A stretch of DNA of 64,000 nucleotides from Hymenobacter sublimis (GCF_023101345.1 NZ_CP095848.1:2673297-2737296); one strand, 5' to 3'; positions 43,592-52,267 are shown, counted from the stretch's first letter. The notes: generated from the letters alone by a model not told the origin. Numbers and translations are program-made.

Positions 43592-44008
43592 ATGAATAGC
43601 TATTCCCTTGCTTCGTTCTCAGCCTTTATTGCAGGCTGGACAGCTATGCAAGTATCTATTTTAGCAGGATTATACTATTTCTGGGATTATTCCCTAGGGA
43701 AAGATATGCTATGGTTTTCTTGCTTCTCTTGGTTTGTGAGTTTAGCCTATAATGTCCTTTTTATTCAATTACCCAGAAAATACATTAAGCGTCTGCACAG
43801 TAGGCTAAACCTCGTTCAGTTTGCTTTAACTATGTGCATGTATGGATTAATGATATTCATCGTATCGTCTTTGACTTTCGTTTTTCGAAAGAGTACAGAA
43901 GTCGACATGCAGCATTTAAATTTCATATTGATATCTGCAGCAGCAACTAATGGACTCGCTTATGGCATAGCTTTCTACTTGTTGTGGAAACCTATCAGAC
44001 TTGCATAA
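43592..44008 (+). CDS. Small AT-rich four-helix membrane protein, unrecognised
   Basis: This 138-residue protein has four hydrophobic segments (AFIAGWTAMQVSILAGLYY, FSWFVSLAYNVLFI, FALTMCMYGLMIFIVSSL, AAATNGLAYGIAFYLLW) with a short basic loop (RKYIKRLHSRLN) between the second and third. I do not recognise a family. The gene is visibly AT-rich (by eye around 40% GC against about 60% for neighbours) and uses A/T-ending codons, unlike the genes on either side. It starts 10 bases after the methyltransferase stop and ends 9 bases before the next gene, so it is tightly embedded. This suggests recent acquisition, possibly as an immunity or accessory protein, but no partner is evident. Confidence 0.75.
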   Translation: MNSYSLASFSAFIAGWTAMQVSILAGLYYFWDYSLGKDMLWFSCFSWFVSLAYNVLFIQLPRKYIKRLHSRLNLVQFALTMCMYGLMIFIVSSLTFVFRKSTEVDMQHLNFILISAAATNGLAYGIAFYLLWKPIRLA

Positions 44009-44017
44009 AACCCCAAC

Positions 44018-44392
44018 ATGGATTACACCAACGACCCCGAACTGAACGGCAAATACCTCGGCACCATCACCAAGGATTTCGCTGCCGTTTCTGATACGCT
44101 CAGCGAGGCTTCTTCTCAAATCCGCAAGCGGGATATTTCGAAGTATCCCATCTTTGTATTTGCCCGTCAAGAAGTGCCGCTGGGTGGCCTGCTGATCAAC
44201 GCCGACGAAGCCAACCTGGAGTGGCATGTTTTCGCCAGCTACCTAGAGCTGTTTGTGCAGCAGGGCATTGTGGGCCAGGAGGGCATCGAAGCCTTCCAGA
44301 GCACCTACCGCGACGCCGATGAGTATTGCTGCCTGTTCGTGCTGGACGAGGAGTTTACCAACTTCGTCTACATCCCCTACCCCGAGGATTAG
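44018..44392 (+). CDS. Conserved hypothetical protein, 124 residues
   Basis: This small acidic protein has no signal peptide or membrane segment. It has an N-terminal helical part (LSEASSQIRKRDISKYP), a strand-rich centre (IFVFARQEVPLGGLLINADE) and a C-terminal acidic end (LDEEFTNFVYIPYPED). It looks like a compact alpha/beta fold. I have the impression that similar proteins accompany rlmD-type genes in related genomes, but cannot verify this. Codon use matches the GC-rich surroundings, in contrast with the gene just upstream. A strong terminator follows. Confidence 0.75.
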   Translation: MDYTNDPELNGKYLGTITKDFAAVSDTLSEASSQIRKRDISKYPIFVFARQEVPLGGLLINADEANLEWHVFASYLELFVQQGIVGQEGIEAFQSTYRDADEYCCLFVLDEEFTNFVYIPYPED

Positions 44393-44461
44393 CCAAAACG
44401 TTGGTCATGGCGAGAGCACCGAAGCCATCCTTCCTGTCTTTCGCCACACACCTAATAAGTT

Positions 44462-44500
44462 GACAAGCCCTTACTTCCGTGGTGGAGGTAAGGGCTTGTC
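44462..44500. terminator. Bidirectional terminator between convergent genes
   Basis: GACAAGCCCTTAC/GTAAGGGCTTGTC arms (44462-44474, 44488-44500), extending inward by further pairs, lie between the 124-residue protein and the convergent ThiL gene. GCGTTTTC follows. Confidence 0.85.
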
Positions 44501-44567
44501 GCGTTTTCAAGGGTAGCACTTTGTACAGGACGGATTGCTTCGCCTCCGGCTCGCAATGACGGGTGTG

Positions 44568-45590
44568 TTACTCGAAATGCTGGAAACCCTGGGCGCGGAG
44601 CGGCACGGGCTGGCCGGCTTTGGTAATGAGGTTGGCGCCCTCGCTCTTGTCGACCATGTGGCCGATGATGGTGATATCGGGGTGGTTTTTGAGTTTATCG
44701 TGGGCTGAGAGGGGCACGGTAAACAGGAGTTCGTAGTCCTCGCCGCCGTTGAGCATGCACATGATGGGGTCGAGGTTGAATTCCTCGGCTACCTCCAGGG
44801 TAGGGTTGGCAATGGGCAGGTTTTCGGTGAAGATGCGGGCTCCGGTGCCGCTGGCCTGGCACAGGTGCAGCACCTCGGAAGCCAGCCCGTCCGACACGTC
44901 AATCATGCTGGTGGGCGCCACGCCCAAATCGCGCAGTTCGTGCACTACGTCCATGCGGGCCTCGGGGCGCAGTTGGCGCTGGAGCACGTAGGGGTACTTC
45001 TCTAGCTCAGGCTGGGTTTCGGGGTCGGCTTGCCAGGCTTGCTTTTCGCGTTCCAGCACCTGCAGGCCTAGGAAAGCGCCGCCTAAGTCGCCGGTTACGC
45101 AAATCAGGTCGTTGGGACCGGCTCCGCTGCGGCGCACGGCCTCGCCGGCAGCTACCTGCCCCAGGGCCGTAATACCAATGGTCAGGCCCGAGCGGCTGGC
45201 GGTAGTGTCGCCGCCCACCAAATCCACGTTGTAGGCCTCGCAGGCCAGGCGCATGCCTTGGTACAGCTCGTCGATGGCTTCTACGGAAAAGCGCGAAGGC
45301 ACGCTTAGGGCTACTACCAGCTGGGTGGGCAGGGCATTCATGGCGGCAATATCCGAGACGTTCACGGCCACGGCTTTGTACCCTAGGTGCTTGAGCGGGC
45401 AGAACGTGAGGTCGAAATGGACGCCTTCCACCAACAGGTCCGTGCTGATAACGACCTCCTGCCCGGCAGGCGGGGCCAGAATAGCGGCGTCGTCGCCGAT
45501 GCCCAGAATGGTGCTAGGCTGGGTAAGCTGAATGTTTTCCTGAATTCGGCGGATCAGACCAAATTCGCCGACTTTATCGAGGGGCGTCAT
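44568..45590 (-). CDS. thiL: Thiamine-monophosphate kinase
   Basis: The ATG complement at 45588-45590 gives 340 residues starting MTPLDKVGEFGLIRRI, the usual ThiL opening. The AIRS/PurM-like fold signatures are present: LGIGDDAAIL near residue 34 (metal and ATP aspartates), NVSDIAAMNA near 77, VGGDTTASRSG near 122, VTGDLGGAFLG near 150 and MIDVSDGLASE near 220. It phosphorylates thiamine monophosphate to the active diphosphate using ATP. No other thi gene is nearby. Confidence 0.96.
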   Translation of the reverse strand: MTPLDKVGEFGLIRRIQENIQLTQPSTILGIGDDAAILAPPAGQEVVISTDLLVEGVHFDLTFCPLKHLGYKAVAVNVSDIAAMNALPTQLVVALSVPSRFSVEAIDELYQGMRLACEAYNVDLVGGDTTASRSGLTIGITALGQVAAGEAVRRSGAGPNDLICVTGDLGGAFLGLQVLEREKQAWQADPETQPELEKYPYVLQRQLRPEARMDVVHELRDLGVAPTSMIDVSDGLASEVLHLCQASGTGARIFTENLPIANPTLEVAEEFNLDPIMCMLNGGEDYELLFTVPLSAHDKLKNHPDITIIGHMVDKSEGANLITKAGQPVPLRAQGFQHFE

Positions 45591-45657
45591 AGAGGCAATA
45601 AGGATACGAAGGAGAAGCCTGGTGCTGCTACCCCGGCGGGGCAACAGGAAGTGGGCG

Positions 45658-45665
45658 CAAAGGTA
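45658..45665 (-). promoter_or_regulatory. Possible -7 box of thiL
   Basis: The minus strand reads TACCTTTG, about 68 bases before the thiL start. The expected TTG at 20 bases upstream is replaced by a near match, so support is partial. Confidence 0.4.
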
Positions 45666-45882
45666 CGCTGCCGGACGACTAGTACGAACACGGGCTACGC
45701 GGCGTTAAGGCCAGCGGCTTAGCTTGGCGCTACCTCCGGGTCCCGCGGCCGGGCATTCTGGCCCTGCTTTTTCGCGCGGCTAGCAGCTAATACAGTAGTA
45801 TAATTTCAAGTAGTTGCGCTTGTTTAATGAGCGTTTTTTGGGGAATATTCGTTGGCCTACTGCTACTCTCTTTTGTCCTTCT

Positions 45883-46470
45883 ATGAAGCGTCTTACTTCC
45901 CTGTTTCTGGCCCTGGCCACCCTTACTACGATTAGCTGCAACCGCACCCCCAAGAGCATTGATCCGGCCTCGGCCCAGGCCGTCAAAGTACAGCTCGATA
46001 TTTTACAGGATTCAGTGGACTCGCGTTGGAGCGAAATGGTGGCCTCCGACGATGGCAAGCTGCGCGACACCCGCCAGCTGCTGCGGGAACTAAGCGCCCA
46101 ACCCGGCATCGACCGGACGCAGCTGGCTCAGTTGCAGTACGCCAACGACCGGCTAGTGCGCCGCCGCTACGACCAGCAAACCATGGCCGAATCGGCGCGG
46201 ATTGATGCCTACGACGCGGCCCAGGATTCCTTGCTACGCGTGGTGTACGCCGTGGCCCTGCCCGCTGACCGGGAGCCATCGGCACCCGTCAAAACCCTCA
46301 CTGACCAGATTCAGTCCGCCGATGCGGAGTTGGTTAGCTTCCGCGTCCGTTATGACCAGGCCGCGAGTCGCTTCAACAACTACCTGCAAGTGCATACTGC
46401 TGAGCTAGAGCAGCTAGGTGGCAAGTACATCAAGCTCAAGCCCCTACCCCTGTTCACGCTGCAGAACTAG
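45883..46470 (+). CDS. Lipoprotein with coiled-coil helical body
   Basis: The ATG at 45883 gives 195 residues; the frame upstream of it is not coding-like. The signal ends in LTTISC with a lipidated Cys19. The remainder is charged and almost entirely helical with heptad-like spacing (KVQLDILQDSVDSRWSEMV, VKTLTDQIQSADAELVSFRV). It lacks any known enzymatic motif. It is probably anchored in a membrane facing the periplasm. It ends 20 bases before a palindromic repeat, and converges with the oligopeptidase gene. Confidence 0.8.
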   Translation: MKRLTSLFLALATLTTISCNRTPKSIDPASAQAVKVQLDILQDSVDSRWSEMVASDDGKLRDTRQLLRELSAQPGIDRTQLAQLQYANDRLVRRRYDQQTMAESARIDAYDAAQDSLLRVVYAVALPADREPSAPVKTLTDQIQSADAELVSFRVRYDQAASRFNNYLQVHTAELEQLGGKYIKLKPLPLFTLQN

Positions 46471-46490
46471 TCGGTTGCAGCGAACCTCAC

Positions 46491-46577
46491 GCCGTTTGTC
46501 ATCCCGACGCAGGAGGAATCTAGGTTAAGCCCTTGGAGTCTAACCCAGATTCCTCTTACGTCGGAAGGACAAACGGC
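46491..46577. repeat. Intergenic palindromic repeat (TCATTCCGAGC family, diverged)
   Basis: Arms 46491-46527 and 46541-46577 are imperfect inverted copies: outer GCCGTTTGTC/GGACAAACGGC and inner AGGAATCTAG/CCAGATTCCT pair well, with mismatches between. It lies between convergent genes. Confidence 0.85.
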
Positions 46578-46659
46578 AGCTTAGACTTCTTACCCCTGAG
46601 CGTTTCAGGTGTACTTTATGGGGTAGCGAAGCATTTGCCTTGCGTGACATACAGTATAT

Positions 46660-46704
46660 AACCAAACAGGGGCAGCCGAAGTGTTCGGCTGCCCCTGTTT
46701 GGTT
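46660..46704. terminator. 21-bp perfect hairpin terminator
   Basis: Arms 46660-46680 and 46684-46704 are perfectly complementary over 21 bases around a GTG loop. The right flank is T-poor on the plus strand but the arms end in AACC/GGTT. It ends 15 bases before the stop of the convergent M3 peptidase gene. Confidence 0.9.
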
Positions 46705-46719
46705 AAAGCAAATTCTTGC

Positions 46720-48459
46720 TTACAACTTGGCCATTTCGTCGCGCACGAAGTCGGCGAGAGTACGCAGGTACTCCGTGCTGAAGTCGAAACGAATACCGGC
46801 GGCGGCGTAGATTTCGCTAATGGGGGCGGTGTAGCCCAGGGCCAAAGCGCGCTGATAGCCCTGCAGAGCCGCCTGCGGATTCTGGCGGAAGTTGCGCCAC
46901 ACGGCAATGGCCCCGAGCTGGGCCATGGCGTACTCGATGTAGTAGAACGGAACCTCGTACAGGTGAAGCTGCTTCTGCCAGAGGTAGGGCTTGGCGTGCT
47001 CCAGTCCCTGCCAGCTCACGGTGCGCTGGTTGAACTCATCGAAAATGCGCGTCCAGTGCTGGTGGCGCTCGGCCAGCGTGTGGTTCGGGTTTTCGTACAC
47101 CCAGTGCTGAAACTTATCGATGGTAGCTACCCAAGGAAAGGTTTCGAGCACGCTTTCGAGGTGGGTTTTCTTGGCTCGGCGCAGCTCATCCTCATCCGTG
47201 AAGAACACGTTCCAGTGGTCCATGCTGATCAGCTCCATGCTCATGGATGCCAACTCCGCTACCTCAGATGGGGGGTGCTTGTCGGCCCCGAGGGGTAGGC
47301 GGCGGGTCAGGAAGGAGTGCACGGCATGGCCGCCCTCGTGCAGCATGGTTACCACGTCGCGCAGGGAACTGGTGGCATTCATGAAAATGAACGGCACGCC
47401 GGTTTCATCCAGGGGGTAGTTGTAGCCGCCGGGCGCCTTGCCCTTGCGAGATTCCAGGTCGAGGTTGCCCATGTCGCGCATGGTGCGCAGGCACTGGCCC
47501 AGGAAGGGGTCGAGGCGGTCGAACACCGTGACGGTTTTCTCCAGCAACTCCTCGCCCGTTTCAAACGGCCGTAGCGGCGCCTTGCCCGATACGTCCACGT
47601 CTAGGTCCCAGGGGCGCAGCTCAGGCAGGGCCAAGTCCTGGCGGCGTTCCAGGTCCAGGTCGTCAATCAGGGGCACCACCGTTTCGCGGATGGCCTGGTG
47701 GAAGTTAAAGGTGTCCTGCGGGGTATAATCGAAGCGGCCCAGGGCCGCAAACATGTAGTCGCGGAAGTTAGAAAAACCCGCGTTGCGCGCTACCTGATGG
47801 CGTAGCTGAATGAGTTCGGTATAGAGCACGTCCAGAGGCTGAGCATCCCGCAGGCGGCGCTCCTGAATGGCCCGCCAAGCCTGCTCACGCACGGTACGGT
47901 CGGGACTTTTGAGGCGGTCGGCGGCCCGGGGCAGGGTTAGCTCTTCCCCATCCAGCGTTACCGTCATGGCACCGGCAATGGCGGCGTACTGCTGCTGCTT
48001 GGTGCTGATTTCAGTTTTGAGCGAAATGTTTTCGGCCCGGTAGATTTCCAGGGCCTGGCGCACTGAGCGCACGAACACCCGGTAGCGGGCCGGGTCTAGC
48101 TCGTCCAGGAACGGAGAAGCCATCATCTTCTCGTTCAGGGCGTGGTCGTAGGGCGCCACGTTGGGCTCAATTTCGCTCACGAAGTACTGGAACGCCTCCG
48201 CCTGGGGCTGGTCTTGGGTGTCGCAGGTCATGCGGATGTAGCGCCAAGCCAAATCCTCGCTCAGTACCGCTTCCAGCTCTGAGCGGTTTAAGAGCCACTG
48301 CTCCAGTTCCTGAGCCGAGTGAATGGCCCGGTCGCGCAGTTCAATAAAGAAGGGTTCAATGGCCTCCCAATCCGTAACAGTAAACGACTCAGGAAGGTAG
48401 TGCCGGGGCGGCCGCTGGGTTTCAGTTGCCAGCTCGGCCGCGGGAGCGGAGTATGTCAT
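46720..48459 (-). CDS. M3-family oligoendopeptidase
   Basis: The ATG complement at 48457-48459 gives 579 residues; a longer frame to 48567 adds atypical sequence. This is a cytosolic zinc metallopeptidase of the M3B (PepF-like) group. The zinc motif HEGGH (His374, Glu375, His378) sits in TMLHEGGHAVHSFL, with the third ligand in the downstream AELASMSMELISMD helix. The last 150 residues (YYIEYAMAQLGAIAVW) complete the substrate channel. It degrades short peptides. An inverted repeat lies about 76 bases upstream of the start. Confidence 0.95.
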   Translation of the reverse strand: MTYSAPAAELATETQRPPRHYLPESFTVTDWEAIEPFFIELRDRAIHSAQELEQWLLNRSELEAVLSEDLAWRYIRMTCDTQDQPQAEAFQYFVSEIEPNVAPYDHALNEKMMASPFLDELDPARYRVFVRSVRQALEIYRAENISLKTEISTKQQQYAAIAGAMTVTLDGEELTLPRAADRLKSPDRTVREQAWRAIQERRLRDAQPLDVLYTELIQLRHQVARNAGFSNFRDYMFAALGRFDYTPQDTFNFHQAIRETVVPLIDDLDLERRQDLALPELRPWDLDVDVSGKAPLRPFETGEELLEKTVTVFDRLDPFLGQCLRTMRDMGNLDLESRKGKAPGGYNYPLDETGVPFIFMNATSSLRDVVTMLHEGGHAVHSFLTRRLPLGADKHPPSEVAELASMSMELISMDHWNVFFTDEDELRRAKKTHLESVLETFPWVATIDKFQHWVYENPNHTLAERHQHWTRIFDEFNQRTVSWQGLEHAKPYLWQKQLHLYEVPFYYIEYAMAQLGAIAVWRNFRQNPQAALQGYQRALALGYTAPISEIYAAAGIRFDFSTEYLRTLADFVRDEMAKL

Positions 48460-48534
48460 AATCGAATCAGAAAGTAGAAGCAGACCGCACTGGTTGCCGG
48501 AGAAGGTACTACCAGAAACGGGCTTCGTAAGTTT

Positions 48535-48565
48535 GAACAATGTAGCAACATAATGTTGCTTGTTC
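48535..48565. promoter_or_regulatory. Palindromic operator candidate upstream of the M3 peptidase
   Basis: GAACAA-N4-GCAACAT-A-ATGTTGC-TTGTTC: two nested inverted pairs (48535-48540 with 48560-48565; 48545-48551 with 48553-48559), slightly asymmetric. It lies in the 273-base gap between two minus-strand genes, where the peptidase promoter must be. Confidence 0.5.
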
Positions 48566-48732
48566 ATAGATCAGTTTTGCCGCCTTGGGTTTACTGGGAT
48601 ATGTATTTAATCCCGAGCCAGCAGTACCGCCCGCACCAGACTGGAAGGGCCCTATCCACGTACGCGCCGCCGCTGAAGGAAGCTCAAGAATACCGAATTA
48701 TTTTTCTCGGGCTCACAACCGGCGGCAGCTGG

Positions 48733-49839
48733 CTAGTCGATTTCAATTACTACGTCGCTGGTCAGCGGGTGACCAACGCAAGTCAGCACGTAGCCCTGTT
48801 TTATTTCCGCATCCGATAAGCCTTCCCGCTCATCAAGATGCACCTTGCCCGAAAGGCACTTGCCGCGGCAGGCCGTGCACAGCCCCGCCTGGCAGGAGTA
48901 GGGCAAATCGATGTCCTGATCGAGGGCGGCCTCCAGAATCGTTTGGTTGGGCGCCACGGGGAATTGGTATTCTGACCCCTCATAGTTGATGGTGACAGTA
49001 TAGGCCCCGGGCGTATCGTCGGGTGCCGTCGATACGTCGCCGTGGCCGCTGGGCTGGGCAGCCGCCGTTTCGGAAGCGTCGGCGGCGGCTACGAAACTCT
49101 CGCGGCGGACGCGGCTGGCGGGCACTCCAAGCAGCTCCAGGGCCGCCTGCGCTTCTACCATCAGGCCATCGGGCCCGCAGAGGAAGTACTCGGCCTGAGC
49201 AGCCGGAAACTGGTGGCGCTGCTCCAGAATGCGCAGGAGCATGGTGCGGTTGAGGCGGCCGGTGTGCAGGTGCCCACTAGTAGGATTCTTGGGCTGGCTA
49301 TACACGTGCTCCACCTGAAAACGACCGGCGTACTGCTGCTCCAGCTGGCGGAGCTGGGTAGCAAAAATCACCGCTTCCTCGTTGCGGTTGCCGTACACGA
49401 GCAGCACATGGCTTTGGGGCTCCTCGCGCAGCACCGCCTTGAGCATGCTCATCAGGGGCGTAATGCCCGAGCCGGCCCCTATTAGCACAATGGAGCGGGC
49501 CGACTTGGGCTGGGGCACCAGCGTGAAGTTGCCCAGTGGGGCCATCACTTCCAGCTGCTGCCCTACTCGCACCGTATCAAGCAGATAGTTGCTGACCAGA
49601 CCGCCCGCTACCCGCTTCACTGTTACGGCCAGGCGCGGCGCTTCATTGGGGGTGCTGCTCAGGGAGTAAGCCCGGCGCTCCTTTTTTCCGCCGGGGCCAC
49701 AAGGTAAAATCAACGTCAGAAACTGGCCGGGCTGGCAGGCAATTGCCTGACGGTCGGGACGTTCGAAGTGAATGGTAACTGCATCGGGCGTTTCCTGGGT
49801 TAGCTCAACGACAGTAAGCGTTAGGTAGGCACTGCTCAT
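48733..49839 (-). CDS. Ferredoxin-type flavin oxidoreductase (PaaE-like)
   Basis: This 368-residue protein combines an FAD-binding domain (RAYSLSSTP near residue 58), an NAD(P)-binding domain (VLIGAGSGITPLMSML near 122) and a C-terminal plant-type 2Fe-2S ferredoxin with Cys316, Cys321 and Cys324 in SCQAGLCTAC and a fourth cysteine in LTCVGHP. The order matches the reductase subunit of phenylacetyl-CoA epoxidase (PaaE) and related oxygenase reductases. It would move electrons from NADPH to a diiron oxygenase or similar acceptor. No paaABCD or other oxygenase gene is adjacent, so the partner is unknown. Confidence 0.92.
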   Translation of the reverse strand: MSSAYLTLTVVELTQETPDAVTIHFERPDRQAIACQPGQFLTLILPCGPGGKKERRAYSLSSTPNEAPRLAVTVKRVAGGLVSNYLLDTVRVGQQLEVMAPLGNFTLVPQPKSARSIVLIGAGSGITPLMSMLKAVLREEPQSHVLLVYGNRNEEAVIFATQLRQLEQQYAGRFQVEHVYSQPKNPTSGHLHTGRLNRTMLLRILEQRHQFPAAQAEYFLCGPDGLMVEAQAALELLGVPASRVRRESFVAAADASETAAAQPSGHGDVSTAPDDTPGAYTVTINYEGSEYQFPVAPNQTILEAALDQDIDLPYSCQAGLCTACRGKCLSGKVHLDEREGLSDAEIKQGYVLTCVGHPLTSDVVIEID

Positions 49840-50088
49840 GGAAGAGGACTTGGGACTGAAAGTCTGGGCTGAATAAAGGGCGAAAATACGGGATAATGTG
49901 GCGTACGCTGTAGCTTGCGCCGCGTTGATGCTACGTACAAAATCTTGCGGCTACTTGGGGCGGCGGCTTCGTACCGCCACCTACTCGCCTGGGCAGCCAA
50001 AGGTTTAATACGTAGTCGCGCAACGGTTTCCTCCTGACTTCCCTCTAGGTACCTCGCTTCGCGTGCTGCCACTCCTGACTTTTTTTCC

Positions 50089-50775
50089 ATGCTCGCTTCC
50101 CTACTCGAACGCCATCAGCACGAATTCGGCCCGGTTCTACCCGTAGACCTCAGCGCCCCCGATGTAGCCCGCCTCGATTTTACGGCCGCCAATCCGCTGC
50201 TTCAGAACGCCGATCTGCGCGACACGCCCGCCTTTGAGGAGTTGGTGGCGCGGCTCCTGGCGGCTCAAGATGCGCATATTGGGGTAGGCGGCTACCTGGA
50301 AAACCGGGTGATTTACCGCCGCAGCCCCGGCCTGTTCGGCGACCCCACCGTGCCCGCCCGCTCCCTGCACCTAGGCGTGGATGTGTGGCTGCGGGCCGGT
50401 ACGCCCGTGCTGGCCCCCCTCGACGCGGTAGTGCACAGCGTGCAGGACAACGACAACTTCGGCGACTATGGCCCTACCGTCATTTTGCAGCACCAACTCG
50501 AAGACACCGTTTTCTACACCCTCTACGGCCACCTCACCCGCCGCGAAACCTTGCTGCTTCGCCCCGGCATGCGCATCGAAAAAGGCGACACCTTCACGGA
50601 GGTAGGCCCCGCCCCCGAAAACGGCGACTGGCCGCCCCACCTGCACTTCCAAGTAATTGCCGACTTGGAAGGCCGCTCCGGCGACTTTCCGGGGGTAGGA
50701 CTGGTGGAGGAGCGCGAGAAGTGGGCTGCCCTCTGCCCCGATCCTAACCTGATTTTGCAGAGCCAGTGGCTGTAG
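50089..50775 (+). CDS. M23-family metallopeptidase-like protein without signal peptide
   Basis: This 228-residue protein carries an M23/LytM domain with all expected zinc-site residues: His94 and Asp98 in LHLGVDVW, His148 in LYGHL, and His184 with His186 in PPHLHFQV. M23 enzymes usually cut peptidoglycan cross-links outside the membrane, but the N-terminus here (MLASLLERHQHEFGPVLPVD) has no signal peptide or membrane helix. Either it acts in the cytoplasm or leaves by another route. The C-terminal residues DFPGVGLVEEREKWAALCPDP resemble M23-like domains that elsewhere are joined to class III aminotransferases (recollection, unverified). It is divergent from the ferredoxin reductase gene. Confidence 0.88.
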   Translation: MLASLLERHQHEFGPVLPVDLSAPDVARLDFTAANPLLQNADLRDTPAFEELVARLLAAQDAHIGVGGYLENRVIYRRSPGLFGDPTVPARSLHLGVDVWLRAGTPVLAPLDAVVHSVQDNDNFGDYGPTVILQHQLEDTVFYTLYGHLTRRETLLLRPGMRIEKGDTFTEVGPAPENGDWPPHLHFQVIADLEGRSGDFPGVGLVEEREKWAALCPDPNLILQSQWL

Positions 50776-50820
50776 TGGGCCACTTTCCCTAACGGATGCG
50801 TCCGGCCAAGTTCTGTAAAA

Positions 50821-50919
50821 AAGCCTGTCATCCTGAGCGGAGCGAAGGACTTTCTCATGTTGAAACGACAAGCGTTCTGACGTGAGAAGGTCCTTCGCTC
50901 CGCTCAGGATGACAGGCTT
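50821..50919. repeat. Long intergenic palindromic repeat (GTCATCCTGAGC form)
   Basis: Arms 50821-50857 and 50883-50919 pair almost perfectly over about 36 bases (AAGCCTGTCATCCTGAGC... / ...GCTCAGGATGACAGGCTT). It lies between convergent genes and is the most intact member of the palindrome family here. Confidence 0.92.
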
Positions 50920-51001
50920 TATACTATCTGAAGTTATAAGCTTCTGTCTCGACTACTCTCCGCATGCTTTTGTGGGTCGCCGCAAAAAACCAGGCTAAGC
51001 C

Positions 51002-52216
51002 TTAGTCGAATTTGATGGCTACTACGGGCTTAATGCGCGAAATCAGGTAGGTCGGAATTAGGACGGCCAGCAGGGAGGTGAGGAAGGTAGCGGCGTTGAG
51101 CACCACTATCATCAGCGGGTCCCAGTGAATCGGCACCCGATCCATGTAGTAGTTTTCGGGGTCCAGCGGGATGGGGTGGAAAAAGTACTGAACGGCGCAG
51201 AAGCCCAGCCCAATCAGGTTGCCATAGAACATGCCCCGCACCGTCAGGCTCAGGCCCCGGAAAAAGAACATGCTCCGAATTTGGTTATCCGTAGCTCCGA
51301 TGGCCTTGAGCACCCCAATCATGTTGGTGCGCTCCAGAATCATAATGAAGATGGTGGCTACCATGTTGAACGTGGCCACGAAGATGATCAGCACCAGGAA
51401 GATAACCACGTTGCGGTTCAGCAGCTTCAGCCAGTCGAAGAGCTGGGCGTACTGGTCCGTGATTTTGTCCAGTTTTAAGTCGTAGCGCAGGTTCTCGTAA
51501 AGGTTGTCAGCTACGGGGTCCAGGCGGTTGAAGTCCTTGAGCGTGATTTCCAGCCCACCCACCAGCGAGTCGGGCCAACTGGTTAGGTCGCGCACCTGCT
51601 GAATGTCGCCGATGACGTAGGCTTCGTCGAACTCGTCGAGGCCGGTTTGGTAGATGCCGCGCACCGTGAACTGGCGCACCCGGGGCGGGTTCTGGATGAA
51701 GTAGAACAGGGCCTTGTCGCCGGGCTTAAGGCGGAGCTTATCGGCCACCTTGCGCGAGAGCAGCACGTCGTTGCTGGCGGCCGTGTCCGAGAACGTCAGA
51801 AACTTGCCGCTGACCAGATTTTGGCGCATGGGCGAGCGGCCGCTTTTCTCGTCAATGCCTTTCAGCACTACCCCTAGCACTTCCTCCTTGGTTTTAATGA
51901 TGGCCGTTTTGCGGGCAAACGGCTGGATGGAAGATACCTGTGGGTTGTGTTGCAGCTGCTTTACCAGCCGTGGCCCCCCAATGGGCTCTACTTCCAGGGA
52001 GTTATTGGTATCGTACTTGCTGATTTGCAAGTGGGAGCCGAAGGAGAAGATTTTGTTCTGGATTTCGTTGCGGAAGCCCTCCAGAATAGCAAACGACACC
52101 ACCATCACGGCCAATCCCATGGCAATGCTGATGATGGCTATCTTTGTCACCGACGAGGTAAATGAACCTGCATCGGCCCCATCGATCTTATTAGATATGT
52201 ACTGCGAGACGTTCAC
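51002..52216 (-). CDS. ABC transporter permease, LolC/LolE-like (FtsX family)
   Basis: A GTG start (complement at 52214-52216) gives 404 residues beginning MNVSQYISNKI, as in related proteins; an ATG at 52252 is possible. It has four membrane helices: VTKIAIISIAMGLAVMVVSF near residue 24, then a periplasmic MacB-PCD-like domain of about 200 residues, and three C-terminal helices starting NVVIFLVLIIFVATFNMVATI. The ERTNMIGVLKAIGATDNQI coupling loop is the FtsX hallmark. The family extracts lipoproteins from the inner membrane or exports molecules with a LolD-like ATPase, which is not encoded nearby. Its 5' end faces the NamZ-type gene only 51 bases away. Confidence 0.92.
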   Translation of the reverse strand: MNVSQYISNKIDGADAGSFTSSVTKIAIISIAMGLAVMVVSFAILEGFRNEIQNKIFSFGSHLQISKYDTNNSLEVEPIGGPRLVKQLQHNPQVSSIQPFARKTAIIKTKEEVLGVVLKGIDEKSGRSPMRQNLVSGKFLTFSDTAASNDVLLSRKVADKLRLKPGDKALFYFIQNPPRVRQFTVRGIYQTGLDEFDEAYVIGDIQQVRDLTSWPDSLVGGLEITLKDFNRLDPVADNLYENLRYDLKLDKITDQYAQLFDWLKLLNRNVVIFLVLIIFVATFNMVATIFIMILERTNMIGVLKAIGATDNQIRSMFFFRGLSLTVRGMFYGNLIGLGFCAVQYFFHPIPLDPENYYMDRVPIHWDPLMIVVLNAATFLTSLLAVLIPTYLISRIKPVVAIKFD

Positions 52217-52267
52217 CGGCGTAAAGCTAGACGAATCCCGGCAGTTTTCCACTTTCCCGCCCCGCCT

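Noticed and set aside
44530..44560. Another member of the palindrome family
   Set aside because: Only one arm-like piece (CTCGCAATGAC) is present, without an inverted partner, so it is at most a relic.
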